Positions 1 to 5,954 of a DNA stretch of 8,239 nt are shown here, piece by piece. The first letter of the stretch is position 1. Each line of letters opens with the position of its first letter. Origin of the DNA: Chloroflexota bacterium (lineage in GTDB: Bacteria > Chloroflexota > Anaerolineae > Anaerolineales > VGOW01); assembly GCA_016215145.1 (NCBI GenBank), contig JACRLA010000017.1, positions 1 to 8,239 on the forward strand, in the 5' to 3' direction. A model generated the notes under the pieces. It saw only the letters and a list, made by a program, of their open reading frames with translations, did not search any database and was not told where the DNA came from. Both the position numbers and the translations under genes were made by a program.

Positions 1-108
1 AACGACCCAAGCCACCAAAGGCATGGTGATTAACGCAAAAGCAAAACCGGAGAGGGATTGAAGAAGAGCCGCTACAAAAATGATGACGACGAAGAGGGGG
101 AGAGTCAT
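1..108 (-). CDS. TauE/SafE-family membrane permease, N-terminal 36 residues (runs off left edge)
   Basis: The minus strand reads ATG at 108-106 and stays open for 36 codons to the window edge. The translation begins MTLPLFVVIIFVAALLQ and continues into SLSGFAFALITMPLVAW. A hydrophobic first helix, a polar Gln-Ser, then Gly-Phe-x-Phe-Ala and a Pro in the next segment is the usual opening of TauE/SafE (DUF81) permeases, inner-membrane proteins that export sulfite, sulfoacetate or related organosulfur anions. The substrate cannot be told from this fragment. A GTG four codons upstream (120-118) is an alternative start. Neither start has a clear Shine-Dalgarno site. The gene is divergent from the arabinosidase and has a promoter-like sequence just upstream. 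The family call rests on the N-terminal pattern only. Confidence 0.7.
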   Translation of the reverse strand, partial: MTLPLFVVIIFVAALLQSLSGFAFALITMPLVAWVV

Positions 109-135
109 TGCGTTCGCCACAAGAGGAATGACGCG

Positions 136-164
136 ATTATAATGAACAATGAGACAATGAACAA
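136..164 (-). promoter_or_regulatory. Putative sigma-70 promoter for the TauE/SafE-like gene
   Basis: On the minus strand, TTGTTC (164-159) lies 17 nt before a perfect TATAAT (141-136), about 28 nt upstream of the ATG. The -10 box sits inside the self-complementary octamer ATTATAAT (136-143), so the plus strand also reads TATAAT at 138-143, towards the arabinosidase. No good plus-strand -35 box is seen at the right distance. The -35 falls in a low-complexity tract, which lowers confidence. Confidence 0.45.
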
Positions 165-269
165 TGAACAATTTAAAAACCAAAATCCCAAATCCCAAAA
201 TCCCAAGATCAAAGTTCAAATCTCAAACTTCCAATCTCTAATCTCCAATCTCTAACCACCCAACCACCC
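141..269. repeat. Low-complexity spacer of short degenerate direct repeats
   Basis: The spacer is built of short iterated units: AACAATG-type units (about 141-171), AAATCCC/AAAATCCC units (about 182-204), CCAATCTCTAA twice at a 14-nt period (231-241 and 245-255), and AACCACCC twice in tandem (254-261 and 262-269), the second abutting the arabinosidase ATG. The stretch has no Shine-Dalgarno sequence and no believable gene. It would be the untranslated leader of the arabinosidase if transcription starts at the bidirectional -10 box. Slippage is a likely origin (inference). Confidence 0.7.
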
Positions 270-2189
270 ATGAACCCTCTCCCCTTCACCCACATCACCT
301 TCAACGATTCGCTTTGGCGATCACGCATTGAGACGAATCGCACGCAAACCATCCCGCACATTTACGAGCAGTGTAAACAAACGGGAAGGATTGACGCTTG
401 GAAATGGAATCAAGGTGAACCGAACACGCCGCACGTCTTTTGGGATTCGGATGTGGCGAAGTGGATGGAAGCCGCGAGTTACTCTTTAATTACTACTTAC
501 CAATTACAACTTGATCAGCAACTTGACGACATCATTTCCATGATGAGCGAAGCGCAAATGAAGGATGGCTACCTCAACTCACATTACCTTCACGTCGAAC
601 CGGAGAATCGTTGGACGAATCTGCGCGACAAACACGAGATGTATTGTGCCGGTCATCTGCTCGAAGCGGCTGTGGCACATCATCAGGCGACGGGCAAAGA
701 GTCAATGCTCAACGTATTGAAGCGTTATGTGAATCACATTGATTCACAATTTGGCAGAGGGGAAGGAAAGAGGCGCGGCTATTGTGGACATGAAGAGATC
801 GAGTTAGCGTTGATCAAACTATTTCGTTTGACAAAAGAAAAGCGGTATTTGAATCTCGCTCAATACTTTATTGAAGAGCGGGGAACACAACCTCATTACT
901 ATGATCTCGAAGCGCGGGCGCGCGGCGAAGACCCGAGCAAGTATTACTTCGGTGGTGACTACACTTACCTGCAAGCGCATCGTCCGGTGCGCGAGCAGAC
1001 TGAAGTGGCAGGTCACGCCGTGCGCGCCATGTATTTGTATTCGGCGATGACGGATTTAGCGCGCGAGACGAATGATGAATCACTACTTGATGTGTGCAAA
1101 AAACTTTGGCGGCATCTCGTCAGCAAACGTCTCTACATCACCGGCGGGCTTGGCTCGTCGTCATCCAACGAAGGCTTCACCAGCGATTACGACCTGCCCG
1201 ACGAGAGCGCTTACGCCGAAACGTGCGCGGGCATCGGTTTAATTTTTTGGGCATCGCGCATGTTGAACGCCACCGGCGATTCGCAATACGCCGACGTGAT
1301 CGAGCGCGTTCTCTATAACAACGTTCTCAGCAGTGTCTCACTCGACGGGAAACTATTTGCGTATGTGAATCCGTTGGCGAGCAACGGCGACCACAAACGG
1401 GAGACTTGGTATAGCTGCGCCTGCTGCCCACCGAACATCGCACGGTTGTTGGCGAGCGTGGGGAATTATTTTTACTCTCAGACCCACTCTCAGACTTCCG
1501 AAGTTTCTAAAACTTCGGAAGTCTTGAGTGTTTGGATTCACCTCTACGCCCAGAGCGAAGCCAGATTTGAAAACGGGTTGATGATTAAGCAAACGACAAA
1601 TTATCCGCACGATGGATTGATCACGATCACGATGACGCCGCCAACGCCTGCGCGATTTAAGATTCATCTTCGCCGTCCGGCGTGGTGTGAATCATTTGTA
1701 GCAAGCGTCAACGGCATTGTTGAGACTTCCGAAGTCGCACACACCGCAAAGACTTCGGAAGTCTTGAGCGGCTACATTGTGATTGACCGCGAATGGCAAG
1801 CGGGCGATACGATCACGCTTAATTTTGAGATGCCGATTCGGTTTGTGTATGCCAATCCAAACGCGCGGCAGATGATCGGGCGCGTGGCGCTGCAACGAGG
1901 ACCTGTGGTGTATTGTGTGGAGGGGGTAGATCACGATGGACTCGACGTGAGCCGTTTGGTGATTAAGGAAAATGGTTGGGAGGCAGAACACCGCGCCACC
2001 GTGTTAGGCGGGGTAACGGTATTAAAGGGAAAGGGAGGCGCGATCAGTCCAAATGGCTGGGGCGATGATCTCTATCGCTTTGCCAGTCCGCGAATCGATC
2101 CGATCACTATAACCGCCGTGCCATACAGTGTGTGGGGCAATCGCGGCGCGGGTTCGATGCGGGTGTGGTTACAAAGGAGTTACGGGTAA
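270..2189 (+). CDS. GH127 beta-L-arabinofuranosidase
   Basis: This is a 639-residue glycoside hydrolase of family 127 (older name DUF1680). The family removes non-reducing-end beta-L-arabinofuranose from plant glycans by a retaining mechanism with a zinc-held cysteine nucleophile. Matching from memory to HypBA1 of Bifidobacterium longum, E301 (in SSNEGF) would be the acid/base. E317 and C319 (in AETCAG), with C385 and C386 (in WYSCACCPPN), would be the zinc ligands, C385 being the nucleophile. The N-terminus (FTHITFNDSLWRSRIETNRT) is the usual start of the (alpha/alpha)6 barrel. The C-terminal third is beta-sandwich-like, and the length is close to HypBA1 (about 658). There is no signal peptide, so it should be cytoplasmic and act on imported oligosaccharides. 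The ATG has no Shine-Dalgarno site; it is chosen because homology begins within the first ten residues. Two palindromic repeats add TSEV peptides at residues 409-418 and 486-498, in loops of the C-terminal domain. No other sugar genes are adjacent. Confidence 0.93.
   Translation: MNPLPFTHITFNDSLWRSRIETNRTQTIPHIYEQCKQTGRIDAWKWNQGEPNTPHVFWDSDVAKWMEAASYSLITTYQLQLDQQLDDIISMMSEAQMKDGYLNSHYLHVEPENRWTNLRDKHEMYCAGHLLEAAVAHHQATGKESMLNVLKRYVNHIDSQFGRGEGKRRGYCGHEEIELALIKLFRLTKEKRYLNLAQYFIEERGTQPHYYDLEARARGEDPSKYYFGGDYTYLQAHRPVREQTEVAGHAVRAMYLYSAMTDLARETNDESLLDVCKKLWRHLVSKRLYITGGLGSSSSNEGFTSDYDLPDESAYAETCAGIGLIFWASRMLNATGDSQYADVIERVLYNNVLSSVSLDGKLFAYVNPLASNGDHKRETWYSCACCPPNIARLLASVGNYFYSQTHSQTSEVSKTSEVLSVWIHLYAQSEARFENGLMIKQTTNYPHDGLITITMTPPTPARFKIHLRRPAWCESFVASVNGIVETSEVAHTAKTSEVLSGYIVIDREWQAGDTITLNFEMPIRFVYANPNARQMIGRVALQRGPVVYCVEGVDHDGLDVSRLVIKENGWEAEHRATVLGGVTVLKGKGGAISPNGWGDDLYRFASPRIDPITITAVPYSVWGNRGAGSMRVWLQRSYG
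1485..1530. repeat. Palindromic element inserted in frame in the GH127 gene (copy 1)
   Basis: A 15-bp perfect inverted repeat, AGACTTCCGAAGTTT (1492-1506) and AAACTTCGGAAGTCT (1510-1524), has a 3-nt loop. It extends outward by CACTC/GAGTG (1485-1489/1526-1530) across a small internal loop. It is read in frame as TSEV-SK-TSEV-LS (residues 409 on). Just before it, ACTCTCAGAC occurs twice (1474-1483 and 1486-1495), a direct duplication at a 12-nt period. Homologues usually run almost directly from the FYS motif into the VxLY strand, so this looks like an added loop of roughly ten residues. Confidence 0.85.
1723..1764. repeat. Palindromic element inserted in frame in the GH127 gene (copy 2)
   Basis: AGACTTCCGAAGTC (1723-1736) and GACTTCGGAAGTCT (1751-1764) form a 14-bp perfect inverted repeat with a 14-nt spacer. 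It is read in the same frame as copy 1: TSEV, then AHTAK, then TSEV-LS (residues 486 on). The right arms of both copies continue identically into TTGAG. The element lies between a VNG turn and the GYIVIDREW strand, where family members normally have a short hairpin loop. Confidence 0.85.
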
Positions 2190-2204
2190 TGCCGAAAATG
2201 AGGA

Positions 2205-2237
2205 AGAAACCCGTTTTCTCCAAGAAAACGGGTTTCT
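2205..2237. terminator. Strong hairpin after the arabinosidase gene
   Basis: AGAAACCCGTTTTCT (2205-2219) pairs perfectly with AGAAAACGGGTTTCT (2223-2237) around a CCA loop, 15 nt after the arabinosidase stop. No run of U follows on either strand, so it is not a textbook intrinsic terminator. It may act as a transcript-end stabiliser or be another dispersed palindromic repeat. Confidence 0.5.
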
Positions 2238-2265
2238 CTGAATGATTAAGAGATCGGTATCTTTG

Positions 2266-2295
2266 TTGACATTGTATTCTCACTTCCTGTAAAAT
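2266..2295 (+). promoter_or_regulatory. Sigma-70-type promoter for the TRAP binding-protein gene
   Basis: A perfect -35 TTGACA (2266-2271) is followed after 18 nt by TAAAAT (2290-2295). Transcription would begin near 2302 and give a leader of about 57 nt. It lies between the hairpin ending the previous gene and the dctP-type gene, so that gene is probably transcribed alone. Confidence 0.75.
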
Positions 2296-2311
2296 CATTC
2301 CAATTATCCGC

Positions 2312-2351
2312 TAGCTTCTTTAGGAAGCTAAATTCACACCTTCGGAGGAGG
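2312..2351 (+). promoter_or_regulatory. Leader hairpin and strong Shine-Dalgarno site of the TRAP binding-protein gene
   Basis: TAGCTTC (2312-2318) pairs with GAAGCTA (2324-2330) around a 5-nt loop in the predicted leader. A near-ideal Shine-Dalgarno site, GGAGGAGG (2344-2351), follows, 7 nt before the ATG at 2359. The hairpin does not cover the ribosome site. A role in transcript stability is possible, but nothing shows that it is regulatory. The Shine-Dalgarno site fixes the start codon. Confidence 0.6.
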
Positions 2352-2358
2352 CAGTTTC

Positions 2359-3561
2359 ATGAAACGTCGAGAGTTTTTGAAAGTTGCAACTGTTGGCGCA
2401 GTCGGCGCGGCAGCAGTGGCATGTAGCACACCCGCGCCCGTAACACAAGCGCAGCCCACTGCGGCTGCGGCGCAACCGACTACCGCCGCGCAGCCGACGG
2501 CAGCCGGTGGCGCCGTCACCAGCGCGCCGCCCACCGCCGCGCAAGCTCAAGCGCCGAGCTTCAATTGGCAAATGGCAACGAGCTGGCCTGTCAGCTTAGA
2601 CACCATCTTTGGTGGCGCGCAAATTTTTGCCGAGCGCGTGTTGGCATTGACCGATGGCAAGTTCAAGATCACCCCGCGCGCGGCGGGTGAAGTTGCCGGC
2701 TTCAGCGGCACGCAAGTGTTGGATGCCGTGCAACAAGGCGGCGTAGAAATGGGTCACACCGCTTCGTACTATTACGTAGGCAAGAGCAACGTGACCGCAT
2801 TTGGCACTGCCCTGCCGTTTGGCTTTTTGGCGAATCAACAAAATGCCTGGTTGTATGACGGTGGCGGCTTGAAGTTGCTGCAGGACTTCTATGCCAAGAA
2901 ATTCGGCATCATCCAATTCCCGGCTGGCAACACTGGCGCGCAAATGGGTGGTTGGTTCCGCAAAGAAATCAATACCCCGGCTGACCTCAAAGGTCTTAAG
3001 ATGCGCATTCCGGGCTTGGGCGGTCAGACGATGGCAAAACTGGGCGTCACCGTGCAAACGCTGGCGGGCGGTGAAATCTTCCAAGCGCTGCAAACCGGCG
3101 CGGTGGATGCCGCCGAGTGGGTGGGTCCGTACGACGACGAGAAGCTTGGTTTGCATAAGGCGACCAAGTATTACTATGCCCCCGGCTGGTGGGAACCCGG
3201 TCCGTCGCTGGAAGTGCAAGTTAACCTTGCCAAGTGGGCGACGCTGCCGAAGGTCTACCAAGAAGCCGTGCGTTCAGCCGCCTACGAAGCGAACTTGGGC
3301 ATGTTGGCTCGCTACGACTCGCGCAACAACGAAGCCTTGGGCAAACTGAAAGCCGGTGGTGTTGAATTCCGCGCTTACAGCAAAGAAATCTTGACTGCCG
3401 CCGAGACGGAAGCCTTCAAACTGTATGATGGTTACGCCGCCGCTGATCCGGATTTCAAAGCGATCTACGATCAATGGAAACAATTCCGCGCGGGCGTTTA
3501 TGCGTGGAACAAGACCAACGAGTTTGCTTTCTCAACTCACGTCTACAGCAGCATCAAGTAA
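2359..3561 (+). CDS. TRAP transporter substrate-binding lipoprotein, TakP-like (2-oxoacid/lactate type)
   Basis: This 400-residue extracytoplasmic receptor of a TRAP importer captures the substrate and hands it to the DctQ/DctM membrane complex. The N-terminus MKRREFLKVATVGAVG is a twin-arginine signal, and AAVAC ends at C22, a lipobox, so it is probably exported folded and lipid-anchored. Residues 23 to about 68 are a flexible Ala/Thr/Pro/Gln linker. The mature domain begins near FNWQMATSWP. Residues known from TakP of Rhodobacter sphaeroides (Gln156, Arg177, Glu214, Trp215, recalled) fall at the same spacing here as Q195, R216, E253 and W254. R216 would hold the substrate carboxylate; the others bind the cation (Na+ or Ca2+). 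The motif AEWVGPYDDEKLGL and the later GWWEPGPSLEV mark this subgroup. Likely substrates are pyruvate, other 2-oxoacids or lactate. The gene has its own promoter and terminator and converges on its presumed partners dctM and dctQ, an unusual order. Confidence 0.9.
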   Translation: MKRREFLKVATVGAVGAAAVACSTPAPVTQAQPTAAAAQPTTAAQPTAAGGAVTSAPPTAAQAQAPSFNWQMATSWPVSLDTIFGGAQIFAERVLALTDGKFKITPRAAGEVAGFSGTQVLDAVQQGGVEMGHTASYYYVGKSNVTAFGTALPFGFLANQQNAWLYDGGGLKLLQDFYAKKFGIIQFPAGNTGAQMGGWFRKEINTPADLKGLKMRIPGLGGQTMAKLGVTVQTLAGGEIFQALQTGAVDAAEWVGPYDDEKLGLHKATKYYYAPGWWEPGPSLEVQVNLAKWATLPKVYQEAVRSAAYEANLGMLARYDSRNNEALGKLKAGGVEFRAYSKEILTAAETEAFKLYDGYAAADPDFKAIYDQWKQFRAGVYAWNKTNEFAFSTHVYSSIK

Positions 3562-3574
3562 TATCGCGCAACAA

Positions 3575-3619
3575 AAAACACCGCGTGTCTCGCAGAGCGG
3601 ACACGCGGTGTTTTGTTTT
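3575..3619 (+). terminator. Intrinsic terminator after the TRAP binding-protein gene, probably bidirectional
   Basis: AAAACACCGCGTGTC (3575-3589) pairs over 15 bp with GACACGCGGTGTTTT (3600-3614) around a 10-nt loop and runs into TTTTGTTTT (3611-3619). It lies 13 nt past the stop codon. An A-rich tract on the left side (3573-3578) gives the opposite strand its own U-run, so it could also end the converging dctQM transcript. Confidence 0.88.
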
Positions 3620-3626
3620 AAACCAA

Positions 3627-3689
3627 AGACCCTTCGGGTTTCGCCCACTCCGCTTCGCTGCGGGGTGCTTCGCAAAACCCGAAGGGTCT
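3627..3689. repeat. Composite inverted repeat between the dctP-type and dctM-type genes
   Basis: AGACCCTTCGGGTTT (3627-3641) and AAACCCGAAGGGTCT (3675-3689) are perfect 15-bp arms. Between them an inner stem pairs CACTCCGC (3647-3654) with GCGGGGTG (3660-3667), allowing one G-U pair. The arms share the layout AGAC + 7-nt self-complementary core + GTTT with the palindrome inside the arabinosidase gene. The central 22 nt (3644-3665) reappear inverted at 5198-5219. It ends 6 nt before the dctM stop and could add to termination. Confidence 0.8.
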
Positions 3690-3695
3690 GGTGTT

Positions 3696-5057
3696 TCACT
3701 TGAACGAGAGATTCACCAACCAACTAACCGTTTGCGGAAAGGCAATCACCAAAGCCAAGACAATCACTTGCAGCACCATAAAGGGAATCGCGCTCTTGTG
3801 AATTTGAATGGTGCTGATCTCTTTTGGCACGACGCTTTGCATGTAAAAGAGGGAGAAGCCAACAGGCGGCGAGATGAATGCGGTTTGCAGGTTGATCGCC
3901 ATCACGATTGAGAACCACACCAGATCAATGCCCAAGGCGCTGGCGGCAGGGGCGAGCAACGGCATGGCGATGTAGCAAATTTCGGTGAACTCCAAGAACA
4001 CGCCGAGCAAGAAGATGGCGATGTTGGCGACGATCATGAAACCGATGACGCCGCCCGGAGTGTTGACCAACAAGTTCGTGACGTAGCCCTTGCCGCCCAA
4101 GCCATCGAACACTAAACTAAAAAACGATGAGCAGAAGAGGATGATGACAACTAACCCCACAATGCGCGAGGTGGAGTGTGCCGCATCTTTGAGCAACTTC
4201 CAATTTAAACGACGATTGAAGGCGGCTAAGATACAAGCGCCCACCGCGCCTACGGCTCCGGCTTCGGTGGGGGTAGCGATACCAAAGAACACGCTGCCTA
4301 ACACGATAAAAATCAAGACCACAGGCGGCACCACCGCGCGGAATGTTCTTCGGAGGAGAGGCCAACCATGCATTGTGCGCGCTTCGGGCGGCAGAGCCGG
4401 AGCCAGATGCGGCTTGAAGAATCCGACGGCTAAGACATAGATGGCATAAGAACCGGACATCATCAGCCCGGGAACGAGCGCTCCCAAAAAGAGATCGCCC
4501 ACGCTGACACCGACGGTATCCCCTAAGATCACCAGCACCAAGCTCGGCGGGATCATCTGTGCCATCGTTCCCGCCGCCATGATCGTTCCCGTTGACAATT
4601 CTTTATCGTAGCCATATTTGAGCATGGTCGGGAGCGAGAGCATGCCCATCATGATGATGGTTGCCGCCACCACGCCGGTGGTTGCCGCCAACAACGTGCC
4701 GACAAGAATGAGCGCCAGCGCCAAGCCGCCGCGCAAGGGACCCATTAAGATGCCAACGGTTTCGAGCAGCTCTTCGGCGATGCCGGATTTTTCGAGGACA
4801 GAACCTAAAAAGACAAAGTAGGGAATGGCAAGCAAAGTGAAGTTGGACATGGTGCTGAACCAGGCGTTGGGCAACACCCGCGTGCGCTCGATATTGAACG
4901 CGCCCACCGCCAAACCGATCAGCCCAAAGACAATTGCCGTCGCCGCAAAACCAAAACCCACCGGATAGCCGCTCATCAAAATAAAAAAGAAGCCGACGAA
5001 CATGGCGATGGCTAACCAGGCGTACGGGCTTACTTGTTGTATGGCAATCTCATTCAT
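3696..5057 (-). CDS. dctM: TRAP transporter large permease subunit (DctM family)
   Basis: This 453-residue integral membrane protein is the large, ion-translocating subunit of a TRAP transporter. It moves the substrate with Na+ after delivery by the binding protein. The translation is almost entirely hydrophobic helices joined by short polar loops. Family signatures include SGYPVGFGFA near the N-terminus, LLAATTGVVAATIIMMGMLSLP, GTMAQMIPPSLVLVILGDTVGVSVGDLFLGALVPGLM (partly Gly/Pro-rich re-entrant loops), FFGIATPTEAGAVGAVGA, and the C-terminal FISPPVGFSLFYMQSV. It is full length for DctM. The ATG at 5057 follows the Shine-Dalgarno sequence GAGGAGA at normal spacing. It lies downstream of dctQ in the same direction, but 195 nt away instead of the usual overlap or few bases, and converges with the binding-protein gene. 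Confidence 0.95.
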   Translation of the reverse strand: MNEIAIQQVSPYAWLAIAMFVGFFFILMSGYPVGFGFAATAIVFGLIGLAVGAFNIERTRVLPNAWFSTMSNFTLLAIPYFVFLGSVLEKSGIAEELLETVGILMGPLRGGLALALILVGTLLAATTGVVAATIIMMGMLSLPTMLKYGYDKELSTGTIMAAGTMAQMIPPSLVLVILGDTVGVSVGDLFLGALVPGLMMSGSYAIYVLAVGFFKPHLAPALPPEARTMHGWPLLRRTFRAVVPPVVLIFIVLGSVFFGIATPTEAGAVGAVGACILAAFNRRLNWKLLKDAAHSTSRIVGLVVIILFCSSFFSLVFDGLGGKGYVTNLLVNTPGGVIGFMIVANIAIFLLGVFLEFTEICYIAMPLLAPAASALGIDLVWFSIVMAINLQTAFISPPVGFSLFYMQSVVPKEISTIQIHKSAIPFMVLQVIVLALVIAFPQTVSWLVNLSFK

Positions 5058-5114
5058 CAGTTAATCTCCTCGCTCCTATATCAAACTAGACTTATGCAGT
5101 TCACGGAAATTTTT

Positions 5115-5228
5115 ATCACGAATGACTCGAATGTTCCGAATTTGACGAATAAAACAAAATTAAAATTCGTCTTATTCGTTTATTCGAGTCACGCAGTCCC
5201 CGAAGCGTAGCGAAGTGGGATTCGTGAT
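5115..5228. repeat. Interrupted inverted repeat (MITE-like) in the dctQ-dctM gap
   Basis: The outer arms ATCACGAAT (5115-5123) and ATTCGTGAT (5220-5228), middle arms TGACTCGAAT (5123-5132) and ATTCGAGTCA (5182-5191), and inner arms GACGAAT (5144-5150) and ATTCGTC (5165-5171) nest in order. The right side carries an extra block of 28 nt (5192-5219) with no partner on the left. That block contains the 22-nt module also found inverted at 3644-3665. The rest of the 195-nt gap holds only the dctM ribosome site. No gene is visible, and a read-through dctQM transcript would carry the whole structure. Confidence 0.8.
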
Positions 5229-5252
5229 TAAGGCGCGTAAGTCCCATCAAAT

Positions 5253-5852
5253 TTACTCTACCGCAGTGACTTCAGTTTCAGCCGCGATCTGTTTAGCAAT
5301 TTCAACATGCCCACTAATAATGGCGGCATATTTAATGGCTTGGGAAATTGCCTGCAGCAACAACAAGGCAAATGCCACAATGATCATGCTCTTGATGGGG
5401 GCGCGCGGCAAACCGTTGGCATCGGGCGACATTTCAATAGAGCCGCCCCATGTGCCGTCTGGCAAAAAGCCCCACGAGAACGAAACAGGAACGATGGCGA
5501 CGTAAATGCCCAAAATGCAGAAGGGGATCAAAAAGATGAGCGTGCCGACAAAATCCACCCAAGCGCGGGTGCGCTCGCTCCAGTTGGCATAGAGGAAGTC
5601 TACGCGCACGTTGACATTGTGCTTGAGGACGTAGGCAAAACCCAAACAGAAGATCATGGAAAACAGATACCACTGGAGTTCGATATAAACGTTGGAAGAG
5701 AGTTGCAGTTCAATGAACCGCCCCAGATAACGCACAAACACATTATAGAAACCGACGATGATCACCAGAATAACGATATAGTCGGTGACGTGGTTGCCAA
5801 TAAAATCGGTAAAAGCGTCAATGCCTCTAGAAATTTTCAGCAAAAAATTCAT
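5253..5852 (-). CDS. dctQ: TRAP transporter small permease subunit (DctQ family)
   Basis: This 199-residue protein has four predicted membrane helices (about residues 20-42, 60-80, 98-122 and 150-172) and is the small subunit that pairs with DctM in the cytoplasmic membrane. Typical features are a FYNVFVRYLG segment after helix 1, IELQWYLFSMIFCLGFAY, the HNVNVRVDFLY motif at the end of helix 2, and a late IEMSPDANGLPRAPIK loop before helix 4, which is characteristic of the 2-oxoacid/mannitol-type branch. The ATG at 5852 follows AGGAGA at good spacing. It is co-directional with dctM and follows the exchanger gene after 127 nt, where a terminator-like hairpin and a possible promoter suggest its own transcription start. 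The C-terminal tail (ETEVTAVE) is short and acidic. Confidence 0.93.
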   Translation of the reverse strand: MNFLLKISRGIDAFTDFIGNHVTDYIVILVIIVGFYNVFVRYLGRFIELQLSSNVYIELQWYLFSMIFCLGFAYVLKHNVNVRVDFLYANWSERTRAWVDFVGTLIFLIPFCILGIYVAIVPVSFSWGFLPDGTWGGSIEMSPDANGLPRAPIKSMIIVAFALLLLQAISQAIKYAAIISGHVEIAKQIAAETEVTAVE

Positions 5853-5885
5853 CTGGTAGTTCTCCTTCGAGAATTAATGTTGCCT

Positions 5886-5913
5886 ATATTATCACAGGAA
5901 TGAGGTATGGCAA
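5886..5913 (-). promoter_or_regulatory. Possible promoter for dctQM
   Basis: On the minus strand an extended -10, TGTGATAAT (5896-5888), lies about 35 nt before the dctQ ATG. TTGCCA (5913-5908) is upstream, at 14 nt from GATAAT or at 16 nt from the overlapping TAATAT (5891-5886). Neither pairing is ideal. The call is favoured because the hairpin at 5955-5974 probably ends the preceding transcript. Confidence 0.35.
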
Positions 5914-5954
5914 GTGAGCCGCCCAAGCGATTGAAATCGCGGCAACACAAGGCA

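Noticed and set aside
58..255. Plus-strand open frame of 65 codons at the left end
   Set aside because: It is antisense to the TauE/SafE-like gene and then translates low-complexity repeats (Asn/Gln/Lys-rich). There is no ribosome site and no recognisable domain.
1474..1764. CRISPR-like interpretation of the four repeated TSEV-coding units
   Set aside because: The repeats are short, paired as inverted arms, with unequal spacing, and lie inside a conserved enzyme reading frame.
2596..3261. 221-codon minus-strand open frame
   Set aside because: It is antisense to the TRAP binding-protein gene, which is well supported by signal peptide, ligand residues and promoter. The Arg/Leu/His-rich product looks like a shadow frame.
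3627..3689. Small RNA gene or tRNA in the dctP-dctM gap
   Set aside because: The fold is a long hairpin without tRNA features, and no promoter is visible between the terminator and the element. A repeat element explains it better.
3474..3911. Plus-strand open frame spanning the dctP-dctM junction
   Set aside because: It crosses the terminator and the composite inverted repeat and then runs antisense through dctM. It has no domain or ribosome site.
5307..5903. 198-codon plus-strand open frame
   Set aside because: It lies antisense to dctQ, whose minus-strand translation is a clear four-helix DctQ protein with a good ribosome site. The plus-strand product is composition-driven, with no domain.
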